DNA from: CAVVNC01 sp963750015
GTDB taxonomy: Bacteria > Desulfobacterota > Syntrophorhabdia > Syntrophorhabdales > WCHB1-27
NCBI GenBank assembly: GCA_963750015.1
Contig: CAVVPU010000053.1
Span: forward strand, 1-64,000
Direction of reading: 5' to 3'
Length of the DNA stretch: 64,000 nucleotides
The number at the start of each line of letters is the position of its first letter. Positions within the stretch are counted from its first letter, which is position 1. Shown one piece after another: positions 34,325 to 44,850 of the stretch. Below the pieces are notes generated by a model that saw only the letters and a list, made by a program, of their open reading frames with translations, had not been told where the DNA came from and did not search any database. The translations under genes were made by a program, and so were the position numbers.

Positions 34325-35053
34325 CTATCGCAGGGATACGGAACCCTTGATGGGAAGGTGATCCGAGGCGATGCGGGCTAGGCTGCTCCGATGAACCAGG
34401 GAGTGCACGAAGGCGTCCTCCGGCCATACGAAGATCCGATCGAGGGGAAGCACGGGGAGCCTCGACGGGAATGTGGGCAGCGAAGGTGATGTGTTGAAGG
34501 AGGCGCGCAGACAGGAGAGGGCCCTTGCCCGCGGGATCCATTCATTCATGTCGCCGAGCAGGATGGTCGGGCAGAGAAGTTCCTTCTCTCCGATAATGTC
34601 GAGGAGATTCATAACCTGCTTCTTTCGCTCTACCCTTCCAAGGCCGAGGTGGGCCACAATCACACGGACCCTCTTGCCGTGGCAGAGAAGGTCCACGTCC
34701 AGGGCGCCCCTGGGCCATTTCCCGGGAAGGCTCAGATCGATCTGGCGGGACGAGCAGACGTCGAAGCGGGTGAGCAGGGCGTTTCCGAAGCGGCGATGCC
34801 CCTTGAGCACGGTAGGGCCGGCTATCGCCTTCAGGCCGGACAAACGGGCCAGGTTCTCTATCTGATGCGCCCCATCCAGAGATACGGTGGAGAGGGCGAC
34901 CTCCTGCAGGCCCAGGATGTCGACACGAAGCTCCCTGATCACCCTGGCGATCCGCTCCGGGTGATGGAGCCCGTCGAGTCCGACGCAACGATGAACGTTA
35001 TAGGATGCGACATGGAGTAGATCGGTAACACTCTTGTCTTGATTTCTTTTCAT
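34325..35053 (-). CDS. Endonuclease/exonuclease/phosphatase family protein
   Basis: 242 residues from ATG 35053 behind GAGG. Motifs of the EEP superfamily in order: VASYNVHRCVG, ILGLQEVAL (catalytic Glu), VIVAHLGLG, ILLGDMNEW (D-x-N) and ASDHLPIKGSV (S-D-H). It cleaves phosphodiester bonds in nucleic acids, lipids or nucleotides; the sequence does not say which. No signal peptide, so likely cytoplasmic. It is monocistronic. Confidence 0.88.
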   Translation of the reverse strand: MKRNQDKSVTDLLHVASYNVHRCVGLDGLHHPERIARVIRELRVDILGLQEVALSTVSLDGAHQIENLARLSGLKAIAGPTVLKGHRRFGNALLTRFDVCSSRQIDLSLPGKWPRGALDVDLLCHGKRVRVIVAHLGLGRVERKKQVMNLLDIIGEKELLCPTILLGDMNEWIPRARALSCLRASFNTSPSLPTFPSRLPVLPLDRIFVWPEDAFVHSLVHRSSLARIASDHLPIKGSVSLR

Positions 35054-35322
35054 TGCCTCGTACCTATTCCTGCCTTAAGCTTTCCGACAACGGGACACCG
35101 ACCGCTTCCAGTGCTCTTCCGCGCACACACCCCATGATGGCAGGGCATTGGAAGAGTGATGACAAGCGCACCCGGGAATAGCCCGATGCCCTGTCGATCC
35201 GGAAATCGTTAGTGTCCTTAAGTTTATCCATTGTGAGTTGACCAGGTTGAGGATAAACATCGTAGTTCCGGGAAGTTATAATAACACAGAAAGGCGGGGA
35301 CGTACAATGGGGGGTGGGAGCA

Positions 35323-35672
35323 GGGCACAGGCAAAGGCAAGGCGCGGCAAGGGCAAGGCATCTAAGGACCATTGCCCGTTGAGCGCGTATGGCACCCGAT
35401 CCTCTCGCACATCAGGCTCCGCTCCCGACCACCGTAAGCTCCACTTGAGCTTGATGTGCATGGTGGCGTCCGAGCTAAAAGCAGTTCGAGCATGACACAT
35501 CATCCTTCGGACCGCTCAAGCTCCGCTAACGCTGGTTAACGGTCGCTTAAGCAATATGTGCGAGAGGATCGGGTGCCATACGCTTATGGGACTGCCAGGG
35601 GGAAAATGCCTGTGCGCTGAAAAGAAGAAAGGGAATGGAGGGAATGTAACGGGCGGCCCGTAAGGCCGCCGG
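35323..35672. repeat. R1 composite repeat, copy C (inverted-repeat element 35385-35583)
   Basis: Same orientation as copy B: GCAAAGGC tract, 199 bp element with perfect 27 bp arms (35385-35411 and 35557-35583), spacer, GGCGGCC/GGCCGCC hairpin. The arms contain CACCCGATCC and GGATCGGGTG where copy A has CACCCCTTCC and GGAAGGGGTG, so both arms changed together. About 300 bp further (35673-35980) nothing gene-like is seen. Confidence 0.85.
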
Positions 35673-35983
35673 GCGATGGGCCACGGCATATCCACCCGGC
35701 CACTACAGTGGTGTCTAGTTCAGGTTCAGGAAAATCCAGGCCCTTGGGGTGTAATCTTCAAGGTCTGACCGACGAAAATGTTGGGGGCCCCTTCCTGCAG
35801 TGGTTATGTTCCACTATTCGCTTGCAAGCATCGATTGCAGGTGGTAATCAGTGGTTATTGAACGGCCATTTATGGCGACAAGAAGAGACGGTGATGCAGT
35901 CTTCATCATACAAAAAGCTACAATAGATTGGAGCGGCCATACAAGTTGTTGTGTATACTCAATTATTTGTGCATAAAGGAAAG

Positions 35984-36130
35984 ATGATGCGAGAATCGGC
36001 TTACATCCACGGAACCCACCCCGAAGAGATACCCGTGAAAGCCTCCTCTTTCCGTGCTTATACTATATACGAACATGCGAACGTAACCCACCATCTGCCC
36101 ACCTGCCTGCGCGGCACCTTCTACTCATGA
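35984..36130 (+). pseudogene. Possible methyltransferase N-terminal fragment
   Basis: A 48-codon frame starting MMRESAYIHGTHPEE behind AAGGAAAG resembles the first residues of some class I SAM methyltransferases (Y-I-H-G-T-x-P-E-E). The rest (IPVKASSFRAYTIYEH..) shows no methyltransferase motif and the frame soon stops. At best a remnant. Confidence 0.25.
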
Positions 36131-36148
36131 CCTCTCGTGGGGGGGAGA

Positions 36149-36640
36149 ATGGATAGCAAGGATAGTATAGAGTTCCTGAATGGATCGCAGAGCCCGGGAT
36201 ATTCCTCTTTCCGGTGCGGACGCCTTACTATCCTGTACGGAATATTCATTCTGCTCGGGTCATGCCTGATCTGTCCTCACAGTCACCTCCTTTTCCATAA
36301 CATTTTAGAAATGTTCAGCTTTTTGATAGCGTTTTGCATATTTGTGATCGCCTGGAACTCAAGACGGTTTCTCGATAGCATCTTGTCCCCTTTTCATCGG
36401 CATTGCTTTTCTGTGTGCGGGATTCATTGATATAGTTCGCACACCTGCTTACAGAGGAATGGGCGTGCTCCGTGGATATGACCCTAATTTACCTACCTAG
36501 CGCCAATGAGTCTGAAGGGACCGGCATGGGGCTGGCCAATGTCCGCCGGATCATCAGCCGACTCGGCGGCAGAACCCGGGCGGAGGGCGAAGTCAATCAG
36601 GGCGCGACGTCTTACTTTTCACTGCCTCAAACGAGGCCAG
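36149..36640 (+). pseudogene. Remnant of MASE3 sensor histidine kinase with internal deletion
   Basis: ATG 36149 behind GGGGGGGAGA opens a MASE3-like membrane domain (LLFHNILEMFSFLIAFCIFVIAWNSRRFL). One shift near 36385 moves the match into another frame (PLFIGIAFLCAGFIDIVRTPAYRG, MGVLRGYDPNLPT), which stops at 36498. The next matching piece, EGTGMGLANVRRIISRLGG.., is the G2/C-terminal end of a kinase ATPase domain. Everything between (linker, dimerisation and most of the ATPase domain) is gone. The C-terminal piece is closely similar to the end of the kinase at 39587-39716. Confidence 0.75.
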
Positions 36641-36839
36641 GGACTCGAACACGGGGACTCTATTGGGTCAGGGGGTTTGAAGGCTTTGGATGTCTTTTGC
36701 GATGGGGACTAGTTCGGAAAGAAAAGAGTTGGCGAATACCATTGAAATCCAGAAATCCGACACAGAACGGGGACGGGGACCGGCTTCCTGCACGCCTAAA
36801 CGAGAAAAGAATCGAGACTCATTTCAAGGGAGGTTTGTC

Positions 36840-39728
36840 ATGAATGAATCGAGTAAAGAAATCGAAATGGGATTCACGAAAGGCTTTTTTCCTGAACACG
36901 GCGACATCTGTCTGATCTATGAGAATGATGAGCAGCGCCGAAGGATCGTTTCAGAATACATGGCAGCCGGCATTAGACAGGGAGAACTGGTTCGGTATTT
37001 CGCGGACTCGACAACACCCGAAAAGATTCGTTCGTGGCTCCTGGAAATAGGGGTGGCGCTCCCGGAAGCCGAGCAAAATGGCGCTTTCACCATATCGAGA
37101 GCTGAAAGCGTCTACTGCCGAAGGAGAGTTCGAACTCAGGTAATGATAGACGGGACGGAACACCGATACGGCCAGGCCAAGGAGGCCGGTTATAGCGGCG
37201 TTCGCAGTTGTGGTGAGATGACCTGGGTGTTCAGAGGTATTCCCGGTTCCGACCGCTGGCTGGAGTATGAAGCTTTGCTTAACACCGTCACCGCCAAACT
37301 TTCCCCATACGGGGATGTGCCAATACGACGCCCGCTGACAGAGACACGCTGTTGAATGTGTCAGGTGATCTTATATAGCAAGGGCAGGTTGTAGGAATCC
37401 TTACTACACAAGGCCGGAGGAGTATCTGGCAAGCTAAGATAAAAGGAACGGGAGAAGAATATAGGACCTCCATGGGGAGCGACACGAGTGAGAGAGGCGG
37501 TTGGAAGAAATCGATGCCCGGTCCTGGTCAGATTATAGCGGCGCGGATCTCTGTTCGTGCTGCCGACCAGAAAGAATATCACCGAGTTTATGCGAAATCG
37601 TTGTCATGTATACAGGTGTACACTCCTGCCGCGTTTGCCTAGGACATTCCTCTTCACAGGAGGGGGCATTTGACGAAAAGCCATGCAGCGAGTGCGAAAA
37701 CGCTCTGCAAAAGGAAGGAGAAACCGCTACTATCTCCAAGGATTTCGCATGCAAGTTGCAGGAATTACCACATTTTTGCGTTATTGCATTAGAAACGATT
37801 GACCGTCGCTTCGGTTTCTTGATCTTCCGCGTTGATCAAGCCGGATTGTTTGAACTATACAAACCTTTTGTTATTAACCTTGGAAATCTCGTCGCCCTTT
37901 CTCTGGAAAACCGTCTGCAAAAAAACGATCTGCAGCAGGCGCGAGACGTACTTGAACGAAGGGTAGCAGAGCGTACGGAACAGTTGGGAAGTGCCAACAG
38001 GCGCCTGAAAGAGGACATCACCGAACGTGAACGGGCCGAGGAGGCCCTCCGCCGCCTCAACCGCGAACTGCGAGCCATCAGCAACTGTAACCAGGTCTTG
38101 ATGCGGGCAGAGAACGAGCAGACCTTGCTCAACGACATCTGCCGTATCGTTCACGACGAGGCCGGCTACCGCATGGCCTGGGTGGGGTATGCCGACAACG
38201 ATGAGGCAAAGACCATACGCCCTGTCGCCTGGGCCGGGGTCGAGGATGGGTATCTCGCAACGGCCAATATCACCTGGGCCGACGCGGAACGGGGGCGCGG
38301 CCCTGGCGGCACAGCCATCCGGAGCGGCGAAACAGTCTATGTTCAGGATTTCACCACCGACCCGCGAATGGCCCCGTGGCGCGAGGATGCCTTGCAGCGC
38401 GGCTATCGCTCCACTATCGCCCTACCCCTTAAAGACGAGAGCGCGAAGGCATTCGGCGTTCTCCTCATTTATTCCATGGAGATCAGCGCATTTACCCCTG
38501 ACGAACTCCGGCTTCTTGAGGAGCTTGCAGGCGATCTGGCATTCGGCATCAACGTGCTGCGAACCCGCAGCAAGCGTAAGGCGGCCGAAGAGACAGTCGG
38601 ACGGTTGAACGCCGACCTCTCCGCAACCCTTCAGGCGATCCCCGACCTGCTGTTCGAACTGGATCAGACGGCACATATGTCAACATATGGGCGCGGAATC
38701 CGACCTCCTTGCACGGGAAAAAGAAGTCCTGCTTGGCCATACCGTCTCCGGTATGCTCGCGCCGGATGCCGCGCAAATCGTCATGGAGTCGATTCACGAG
38801 GCTGACGAAAAGGGCTCTTCCTACGGGAACACAATCTCCATCGAGCTTCCCGACGGCGCACGATGGATAGAGACTATCCAGATCCAAGAAGACCGGTGCC
38901 GATGCCCTTCCGGCCGCTTCATGAGTTGTCCCGTGATATCACCGGGCGTAAGAGGGCTTGTCGAGGAAGAGATCCGTAAACTTAACTAGGAACTGGAACA
39001 ACGTGTCGGGGACCGTTCCATATAACGCCAGGCCGGCGAACAAGGTAGCTGGAGGCGTTGTGCGTACTCGGTGTCCCACGACCTGCGCGCGCCCTTGCGC
39101 CACATTGACGGCTTTCTGGAACTGCTCCGACAGCGGCTGCCCAAGACCCTCGATGAACAAAGTGAACACCACATGAATGCTATCGCCACTTCTGCAAAAG
39201 ACATGGGAATACTGATTGATGATCTCCTCTCCTTCTCACGCATGGGGCGGTACTGAAATGTCCAAAGAGGCAAGTGGACCTTGCAAGCTCTGGTGCAGGA
39301 GGTAATCAGAGACTTTGAACCGGAGACCGCGGACAGATCCGTCCGCTGGCAGATCGCTGACCTTCCCGTGGTCAGAGGAGATCAGGCCATGCTGCGGGTA
39401 GTGCTGGTCAACTTGATCTCGAACAGCTTGAAATTCACCCGGCTTGTACGCCGGCAGAAATAGAAATAGCCGGGAGTCCGGCCAGGAAGGTGAAACCATC
39501 CTCTTCGTGCGCGACAATGGGGCGGGCTTTGACATGCAGTATGCCGACCGGCTCTTCGGCGTCTTTCGGCGCCTGCATCGGGCGGACGAATTTGAAGGCA
39601 TCGGGATCGGCCTCGCCAACGTCCGCCGGATAATCACCAGACACGGCGGCAGGACCTGGGCGGAAGGGGAGGTCGACCACGGTGCGACGTTCTGCTTCTC
39701 TCTGCCTTCGAAAACGGAGGGACAATGA
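36840..39728 (+). pseudogene. Decayed MEDS-GAF-PAS sensor histidine kinase
   Basis: ATG 36840 behind GGGAGG. Blocks in order: MEDS domain (HGDICLIYENDEQRRRIVSEYMAAGIRQGELVRYF.., EAGYSGVRSCGEMTW), a shift near 37300, a sensory GAF-like stretch, coiled linker (ARDVLERRVAERTEQLGSANRRLKEDITERERAEEALR), a second GAF domain to about 38560, PAS (LNADLSATLQAIPDLLFELDQT) with a shift near 38690, HisKA with VSHDLRAPLRHIDGFLELL and further stops, then ATPase N box (LVNLISNSLKFT) and G boxes (NGAGFD, GIGIGLANVRR). At least four frame changes or stops, so it cannot make a full kinase. It ends overlapping the response regulator start. Confidence 0.82.
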
Positions 39729-40186
39729 ATACGGATTCGCCGCTCAAACGGATGCTTCTGGTGGAAGACGATCCGAAGGACGTCGAGCTTACGCTCACCG
39801 CACTCGCAGATTACCACCTCGCCAACGAGATTGCGGTTGCCTGCGACGGGGTTGAAGCGCTTGATTATCTCTATCAACGGGGGTCCTTCTCCACCCGCCC
39901 CGAGGGGAACCCTGTCGTGATCCTGCTCGATATCAAGCTGCCCAAGCTGGATGGCATCCAAGTCTTGAGGCACCTCAAATCGGACGAGCGTATGCGTTCC
40001 ATTCCCATCGTCATACTGACATCCTCCTGTGAAGATCGCGATCTGGACGAGTGCTACAAGCTTGGTGTGAACGCCTACGTCGTGAAGCCCGTTCGATTCA
40101 CGGAGTTTGTTGACACCGTCAAGACAATCGGTGTGTTTTGGGCTCTCATCAATGAACCGCCTCCCGGCAGCGTAAGGAAGGGATGA
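39725..40186 (+). CDS. Single-domain response regulator (Rcp1-like)
   Basis: 153 residues, receiver domain only. Acidic pocket E14-D15-D16 (LLVEDDPKDVELTL), phospho-acceptor D69 (VVILLDIKLPKLDG), T99 (VILTSS) and K121 (VVKPV) are all intact. The long alpha-beta insert with DYLYQRGSFSTRPEGNP is typical of Rcp1-type partners of phytochrome-like and PAS kinases. Its ATG overlaps the stop of the decayed kinase by 3 nt, so the original partner was that kinase. With the kinase broken it must be orphaned or phosphorylated by another kinase. Confidence 0.9.
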   Translation: MNTDSPLKRMLLVEDDPKDVELTLTALADYHLANEIAVACDGVEALDYLYQRGSFSTRPEGNPVVILLDIKLPKLDGIQVLRHLKSDERMRSIPIVILTSSCEDRDLDECYKLGVNAYVVKPVRFTEFVDTVKTIGVFWALINEPPPGSVRKG

Positions 40187-40681
40187 CCGGGGGCGCTCGT
40201 GTCCGCGCGTGCGCGCCTGACATGGCGCTGTGGGCTTCACTGCGTCATCTTTTTGTCGATGGGTCCTCTCTATTTCTGGTGCATTTTTGTGCGCAACAGG
40301 CCGGGGAAAGCCGTTTTTGAACCGACGGGAGCAAGAATACATCCTTCAGTCGAGCCCGAAGGAACACTCTCAGGCAGACAGGCGGAATAGATGGGCCGGA
40401 TCGATGCCCTGATCCTGGTCAGACGGGGCATGTTGGCCCTGGACACCAACACCCGGGTCTAAGACCCGGCCGGTGTCGGAACATCCTTCCCTAGTCCCCC
40501 GCTTGCAATCCTTGCGCTGGATGGACGTGTGCTCCACGGAAAGTGACCGAAATCACGTCCGGGCCTCATTGGTTCTATTGCAGCACTATACCGGCATTCC
40601 TCAAGAATTCTTGAACGTCGAGGGGCATCATTTGTAGGTGAATGTACTACGTGTAGGCAGTGGAAATCTTGTTCTGCCTTT
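40187..40681. other. Gene-free stretch
   Basis: About 500 bp after the response regulator without a supported gene, repeat or hairpin of note; the R2 copy begins at 40682. Confidence 0.5.
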
Positions 40682-40935
40682 GGCGGCCTTCAGGGACGCC
40701 GCTCTTATTCAATTGGTGCTGGTGTGCGCATCCTATGAAGGCCGGAGCCGCGCTCTCTTTGATGATACGGCGACCCGTGCCACCGGCCGGTCGGATGGGA
40801 GGGATCGTGAGCTGTGGATGGGCTGTCGTGCCTCATAGACCGCAGGCGTACTTAACGTACGCCGGGGCGTCATGAGGTGCGGCAGAGCGCCGCAGATCGC
40901 GATCTCTCCCAGCCGACCGGCCACACCTCGTGCCC
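40682..40935. repeat. R2 repeat, copy d (hairpin core 40785-40922)
   Basis: Starts GGCGGCCTTCAGGGACGCCG, then CTTATTCAATTGGTGCTGGTG and CATCCTATGAAGGCCGGAGCC. Core arms GGCCGGTCGGATGGGAGGG (from 40785) and CTCTCCCAGCCGACCGGCC (to 40922) pair with two exceptions. An inner arm TGTCGTGCCTCAT pairs with ATGAGGTGCGGCA using G-U pairs, and the apical stem is GGCGTAC/GTACGCC. Confidence 0.85.
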
Positions 40936-41029
40936 TCACTCGTCCCCTTGCCCCTTTGACTCCCTGGACTCTTTCCGAGAAGCGCATCGACAAACAAATC
41001 CGCTGTGTGCCCCGGGCCGGCGCGGCCGC

Positions 41030-41058
41030 TTACATTGCGGCCATTCGCCGATTATAAT
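41030..41058 (+). promoter_or_regulatory. Promoter for hypothetical gene at 41084
   Basis: TTACAT (41030-41035) and a perfect TATAAT (41053-41058) with 17 bp spacing. Confidence 0.6.
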
Positions 41059-41083
41059 AGTATTGGTAAAGAACAGGGGTGCC

Positions 41084-41368
41084 ATGGATACAACGGATCA
41101 GATACCTGACGGAGAATTGCTCATCTCTTTGCGAATGGATTTCATGCAGGCCCTTCAGCGGGATGACTTCAGCCGCATAAACCGCGTCATCCTACCCCTT
41201 TTTCTCGGACGCTTCCGGCAGCATTACGAAGAATACGCGCGGAACTGGAAGAGCGTCTCCGTCACCCACGGGTCGGTCAGGCTGGTCATCGACCCGCATC
41301 ACAGGGAGGAGATGGAGATCGAATGGGCGGAACACGTGCTCAAGGGCGAAATCGATCTGATCCTCTGA
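41084..41368 (+). CDS. Hypothetical protein, 94 residues
   Basis: ATG 41084 with AGGGGTG upstream and a good promoter. The protein (MDTTDQIPDGELLISLRMDF.., VILPLFLGRFRQHYEEYARNWKS, EWAEHVLKGEIDLIL) is acidic at both ends with a central basic helix, without membrane segment or recognised motif. It stands alone between an R2 repeat and a convergent gene. Probably a real gene of unknown function. Confidence 0.65.
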   Translation: MDTTDQIPDGELLISLRMDFMQALQRDDFSRINRVILPLFLGRFRQHYEEYARNWKSVSVTHGSVRLVIDPHHREEMEIEWAEHVLKGEIDLIL

Positions 41369-41388
41369 GACTGGTTCTCGTGTGCCTA

Positions 41389-42087
41389 TCAGGAAAGGGA
41401 TTCTTTGCCGTTCGCCCGTCTTTTTCCCCACCAGAGGATGACCCCGCTCGCGACGTAGAGAATGATCGTCAGGGCCAGCAGGACTTCCGAGAGGGGCCGC
41501 TGGAGAAAGCCCGCACGAAAAAATCCCGCTTCCGCCAGTTCGCCGGCACACAGGATCACAATCGCCATGGCCCAGAACCGTAAAATCCTTGCCATTTCCT
41601 TGGCGCTGACCCGTTTGGTCAAAAACCCATCGAAGAGGGAGCCTATGTTCCTAAGGGATTGCCTGTTCGGGAACAGGAGGGGCGTCTCGAGTATGTAGTC
41701 TGAGAAGGCGGACCCATAGGTCTCGAAAAGGGTGCGCTCTTCTTTCCCCATGGTCGGACCATAAGCCCAGAAGAACAGGAACAGGTAGATGAGGACCATG
41801 TAACGGCTGCCGCTCAACAAGCAAAAGCAGCAATCGACGAGGAAGTTGGCCAGGTAGTAGGGATGACGCACGATGGCGTAAATCCCCTCCTTGCAGAGGA
41901 CTTTGTTCCGTATGAGAACGCCCTTTGTGAGGAAGTGGATGAAGCTCCCCGCAGCAAGCAGGATAAAGGCGACCGCGACCTCGGTGCAGGTCGGCCGAAG
42001 AAAGAAGGCGCAGGCCACCGAAAGGACGAAAATTACATCTCGGAGCCGGCTCCTCGTCAGAAAGCCTTCGGTCTCTTCGCGAGACAT
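41389..42087 (-). CDS. Isoprenylcysteine carboxyl methyltransferase-like membrane protein
   Basis: 232 residues with about five membrane segments. The motif GIYAIVRHPYYLANFLVDCC (R-H-P-x-Y) and later GKEERTLFETYGSAFSDYI (E-E..F-G-x-x-Y) define the ICMT/PEMT-type methyltransferase superfamily, which uses SAM to methylate small acids, lipids or thiols at the membrane. Bacterial members are mostly uncharacterised. The substrate cannot be inferred. Downstream of the larA-like gene in the same direction, 102 bp apart. Confidence 0.8.
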   Translation of the reverse strand: MSREETEGFLTRSRLRDVIFVLSVACAFFLRPTCTEVAVAFILLAAGSFIHFLTKGVLIRNKVLCKEGIYAIVRHPYYLANFLVDCCFCLLSGSRYMVLIYLFLFFWAYGPTMGKEERTLFETYGSAFSDYILETPLLFPNRQSLRNIGSLFDGFLTKRVSAKEMARILRFWAMAIVILCAGELAEAGFFRAGFLQRPLSEVLLALTIILYVASGVILWWGKRRANGKESLS

Positions 42088-42189
42088 CCTATTGCTACCC
42101 CCTACCCCTTCAGCGGTGGATCCGACAAATGCATCGGTTATTATGCCCTCTTTCGGGGACCGGGGTCAAATCATTTCGGCACCCTCGGC

Positions 42190-43488
42190 CTATTCTTCCC
42201 AATCGGTGATTGGAACGGTGAGGCCTCCCGTCGGGAATACGGCCACCCGGGCCTCGGGGTATGCGCCCTTCAGGAGGTCCATACCTGCCTCCAGCGAGTC
42301 GGCATATTCCAAGCCAAGGGTGGAGGCAGTCTCTTTCGACAGCATGGGGCAGACTATGACTGTCCGCATCGCGGATCTGCGGATCGCGTAAGACATGGCC
42401 AGATTGAACTCTGCCGATTGGTCGGGCAGAAAAGGCATGCCCTTGGACATGGCATCTACCACGAAGGGGATCGGATCGTGGTGAGATTTCTCCTTCACCT
42501 CATTGAAGCACCGAAAAAACGCATCCGGCACCGGGGCCACCATGGGAGCTACCATGAGGATGGCGCCGCCCTCTCTCGTCACGATATCGGGAACAGCAAG
42601 GCCTTTGTACATTTGTATTCCGTGGGTGTGGGGATAGCTCGAGACAATCGATATATCGACCTTTTCGCTGAACCGATGGCCGAGCTTGTCGTAGCACATA
42701 CCTACGGCCGCACCGAAGGCCTCCTCCAGGCTACCGGCCACCATGTTCGCGACCTGCCCCTCACGGTCATAAACGGTGTCTATGGTGAGATCGAGCCCGA
42801 TCGTTCGGGCAATCATCATACAGTCTTCGTGGAAGGGGTTGGTCTTGGCCAGTCCTATCCTCGACCGTGGGTGTATGCCCCGTCGCATGTGATGGGTCCG
42901 AATGAAGTCTATATCGCAGATACCGGGCATCAGAAGCTTGGGCCCACCACCGTAACCCGCCATAGGATGGGGAAGGATCGAGCTCACTCCTATCTTGATC
43001 TCGGCTTGCTCGACAACAGGATTGATCTTCACCACCCTGCCGTCCTCCAGGTGCACGGGAACGAGGTCGGCTTGCCACGCATTGTGCTGAACTATTCTGT
43101 AAGTGGAGACGACCTGTTTCCCCAGCCTCGCTTCGAGTGCCTCCCTCGCCAGGGGCACATGAGTCCCAAGGGCCACGACAATCGTGACTTTATCTTTCGG
43201 GCAGCCTGACTGGGTGAGGAAGGGAAGCAGGACGTCGAGGATTTCCGCCACGGGGGTCGGGCGGGTGGAGTCGTCTACGAGCACTGCCACGCTCTTCGCT
43301 TTCGCGAGTCTTTCCTTCAATGCCGGGACGCCGAGCGGGTTGTCGAGGGCACGGGCCGTCATCTGCCTCACGGTCGGCACTGTTCCTTCATCGATGCTTT
43401 CGAGAAAATGAAGGGCCACCCATCCCTGAGGCAGCAAAAAAGGATGTCGTTGGCCTGGGCCAAGGGTCAGATAGTAGTTTTCATTCAT
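42190..43488 (-). CDS. LarA-family protein (nickel-pincer lactate racemase-like, DUF2088)
   Basis: 432 residues from ATG 43488 with GGAG upstream. Key LarA features are visible: VLVDDSTRPTPVAEILDVLLPFL, VVALGTHVPLAREALEARLG (catalytic-type His), then HPMAGYGGGPKLLMPGICD, where the Lys in GGGPKL corresponds to the residue that holds the nickel-pincer cofactor in lactate racemase. LarA enzymes racemise or epimerise 2-hydroxyacids. No larB, larC or larE is in the window, so cofactor supply must come from elsewhere. Substrate may differ from lactate. Confidence 0.85.
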   Translation of the reverse strand: MNENYYLTLGPGQRHPFLLPQGWVALHFLESIDEGTVPTVRQMTARALDNPLGVPALKERLAKAKSVAVLVDDSTRPTPVAEILDVLLPFLTQSGCPKDKVTIVVALGTHVPLAREALEARLGKQVVSTYRIVQHNAWQADLVPVHLEDGRVVKINPVVEQAEIKIGVSSILPHPMAGYGGGPKLLMPGICDIDFIRTHHMRRGIHPRSRIGLAKTNPFHEDCMMIARTIGLDLTIDTVYDREGQVANMVAGSLEEAFGAAVGMCYDKLGHRFSEKVDISIVSSYPHTHGIQMYKGLAVPDIVTREGGAILMVAPMVAPVPDAFFRCFNEVKEKSHHDPIPFVVDAMSKGMPFLPDQSAEFNLAMSYAIRRSAMRTVIVCPMLSKETASTLGLEYADSLEAGMDLLKGAYPEARVAVFPTGGLTVPITDWEE

Positions 43489-43715
43489 GTCTTGACTCCA
43501 TTAGAGTGACATAGGTTGTATACAATATACTCTACAGACTCATGTTGCCTCCCGTCAAGAATAAAAAAGGAAGGGCAAAAGGAAGGTATGGTTCTGGAGG
43601 GGGAAAGTCCCTGAATTCTCTGGCTGACTTGAATGGGTTCATTGTTCTACCGGCCTAAAAAGGTTCCTTATCGACGGAACCGATTCAACCGGTAGAACCG
43701 ATCGCTTCAGCCGTC

Positions 43716-44672
43716 CTACCGGGCGGCATGTCTCCTAGTTTCGACGGTCTGTTTCATAAATTCGATCAGGGCAAGATCGGGCTTGGAGAACTGGCCGTCG
43801 GCCCCCACCGCTTCCCCTTTATGGGCCAGTTTATCGGTGATCAGGGAAGAGAAAAGGACCACGGGGATCGTCCTGAGTATGGGATCGTCCTTTATTCTTT
43901 TGCAGAGATGGTATCCGTCCATTCCCGGCATCTCGATGTCGGTAAGGACGATGTCAATCGAATCGTTCAAAGGCGCGCCGTCACTCTCGTTCTTGCTCTT
44001 GATCTCGGTAAGGTGTCCCCAGGCCTCGTCGCCGTTCGTGACCGACTCTACCACGAAGACCCCGTGTTCTTCCAGCCGCCGTTTAATGGTGCTGCGGATG
44101 GTGTGGGAATCGTCTGCGTGCAATACCCTTATGGGCACGAACTCTTCACTCACATTCTCACCCTCCCCATTCGTCTCCGATATGGCAAGGGCGGAATTGA
44201 GGTCTCCTATCGCCTTTTCCAGATCGAGGAGAAAGACGAGCTTATTATCCAGTTCTATGACGCCCGTGACCGAGTCGCTCAGGCCCTCGGTATATCCCTC
44301 GAGTGGCCTTATATCGCTCCAGGTGGCCCGGTGAATTCTCGTGACCCCGGAAACCAAGAAAGCGGTGACCGTGCTGTTGAACTCCGTAATCAGTACCTTG
44401 CCCTGGCTAGTCTCCACTTTCTTCCTGCCCAGCCATTCCGCCAGGTCGAGAAGGGGCACGATCTTGTCCCTGTGGTTGAAGATACCAGTGGCAAAAGTCC
44501 CTTTCAGGTGGGGCGGTCTCATTACCTTCGTGGGCATCGGGATTATCTCGAGCACCTTGGCTACATTCACTCCGTAATAACCCTTGTACTCCCCTTCATC
44601 GATGAACAGCTCCAGGATCTCTACTTCGTTGGTGCCCGTCTCAAGCAGGATATTCGACATGCCCGTTCCCAT
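43716..44672 (-). CDS. cheV: CheV-type chemotaxis coupling protein (CheW-receiver)
   Basis: 318 residues from ATG 44672 behind AAGGGGAG. CheW-like domain (about residues 10-165: EILELFIDEGEYKGYYGVNVAKVLEII.., HRDKIVPLLDLAEWLG, GVIELDNKLVFLLDLEKAI) followed by a receiver (VRVLHADDSHTIRSTIKRRL, phospho-site IDIVLTDIEMPGMDGYHLC, VVLFSSLI, SKPD). It couples receptors to CheA and adapts by phosphorylation. No other chemotaxis gene is adjacent. Confidence 0.93.
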   Translation of the reverse strand: MGTGMSNILLETGTNEVEILELFIDEGEYKGYYGVNVAKVLEIIPMPTKVMRPPHLKGTFATGIFNHRDKIVPLLDLAEWLGRKKVETSQGKVLITEFNSTVTAFLVSGVTRIHRATWSDIRPLEGYTEGLSDSVTGVIELDNKLVFLLDLEKAIGDLNSALAISETNGEGENVSEEFVPIRVLHADDSHTIRSTIKRRLEEHGVFVVESVTNGDEAWGHLTEIKSKNESDGAPLNDSIDIVLTDIEMPGMDGYHLCKRIKDDPILRTIPVVLFSSLITDKLAHKGEAVGADGQFSKPDLALIEFMKQTVETRRHAAR

Positions 44673-44850
44673 AGTCTCCCCTTATACGCCTTTATTACCG
44701 CACCGTCTGCGAGGTCCGGCTGTCCTAAAGCCCGGTGGCCGTGCCGCCCTTTCTTCCGGTCGGACGCATAGATACTTTATCGGAAAGGATGGAACGCAAC
44801 TTAAACCGGGACTCCGCCGGGAAGTCTCCGGAGAGAGAAGACTTTGACCG

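Noticed and set aside
35075..35372. Minus-strand frame with MDKLKDTNDFRIDRASGYSR
   Set aside because: No ribosome site, ends in sequence without conserved motif and its upstream part lies in the R1 tract; kept only as a possibility.
36137..36430. Intact small membrane protein
   Set aside because: Its sequence is the MASE3 domain and the match continues in another frame after 36385, so it is a fragment of a broken kinase.
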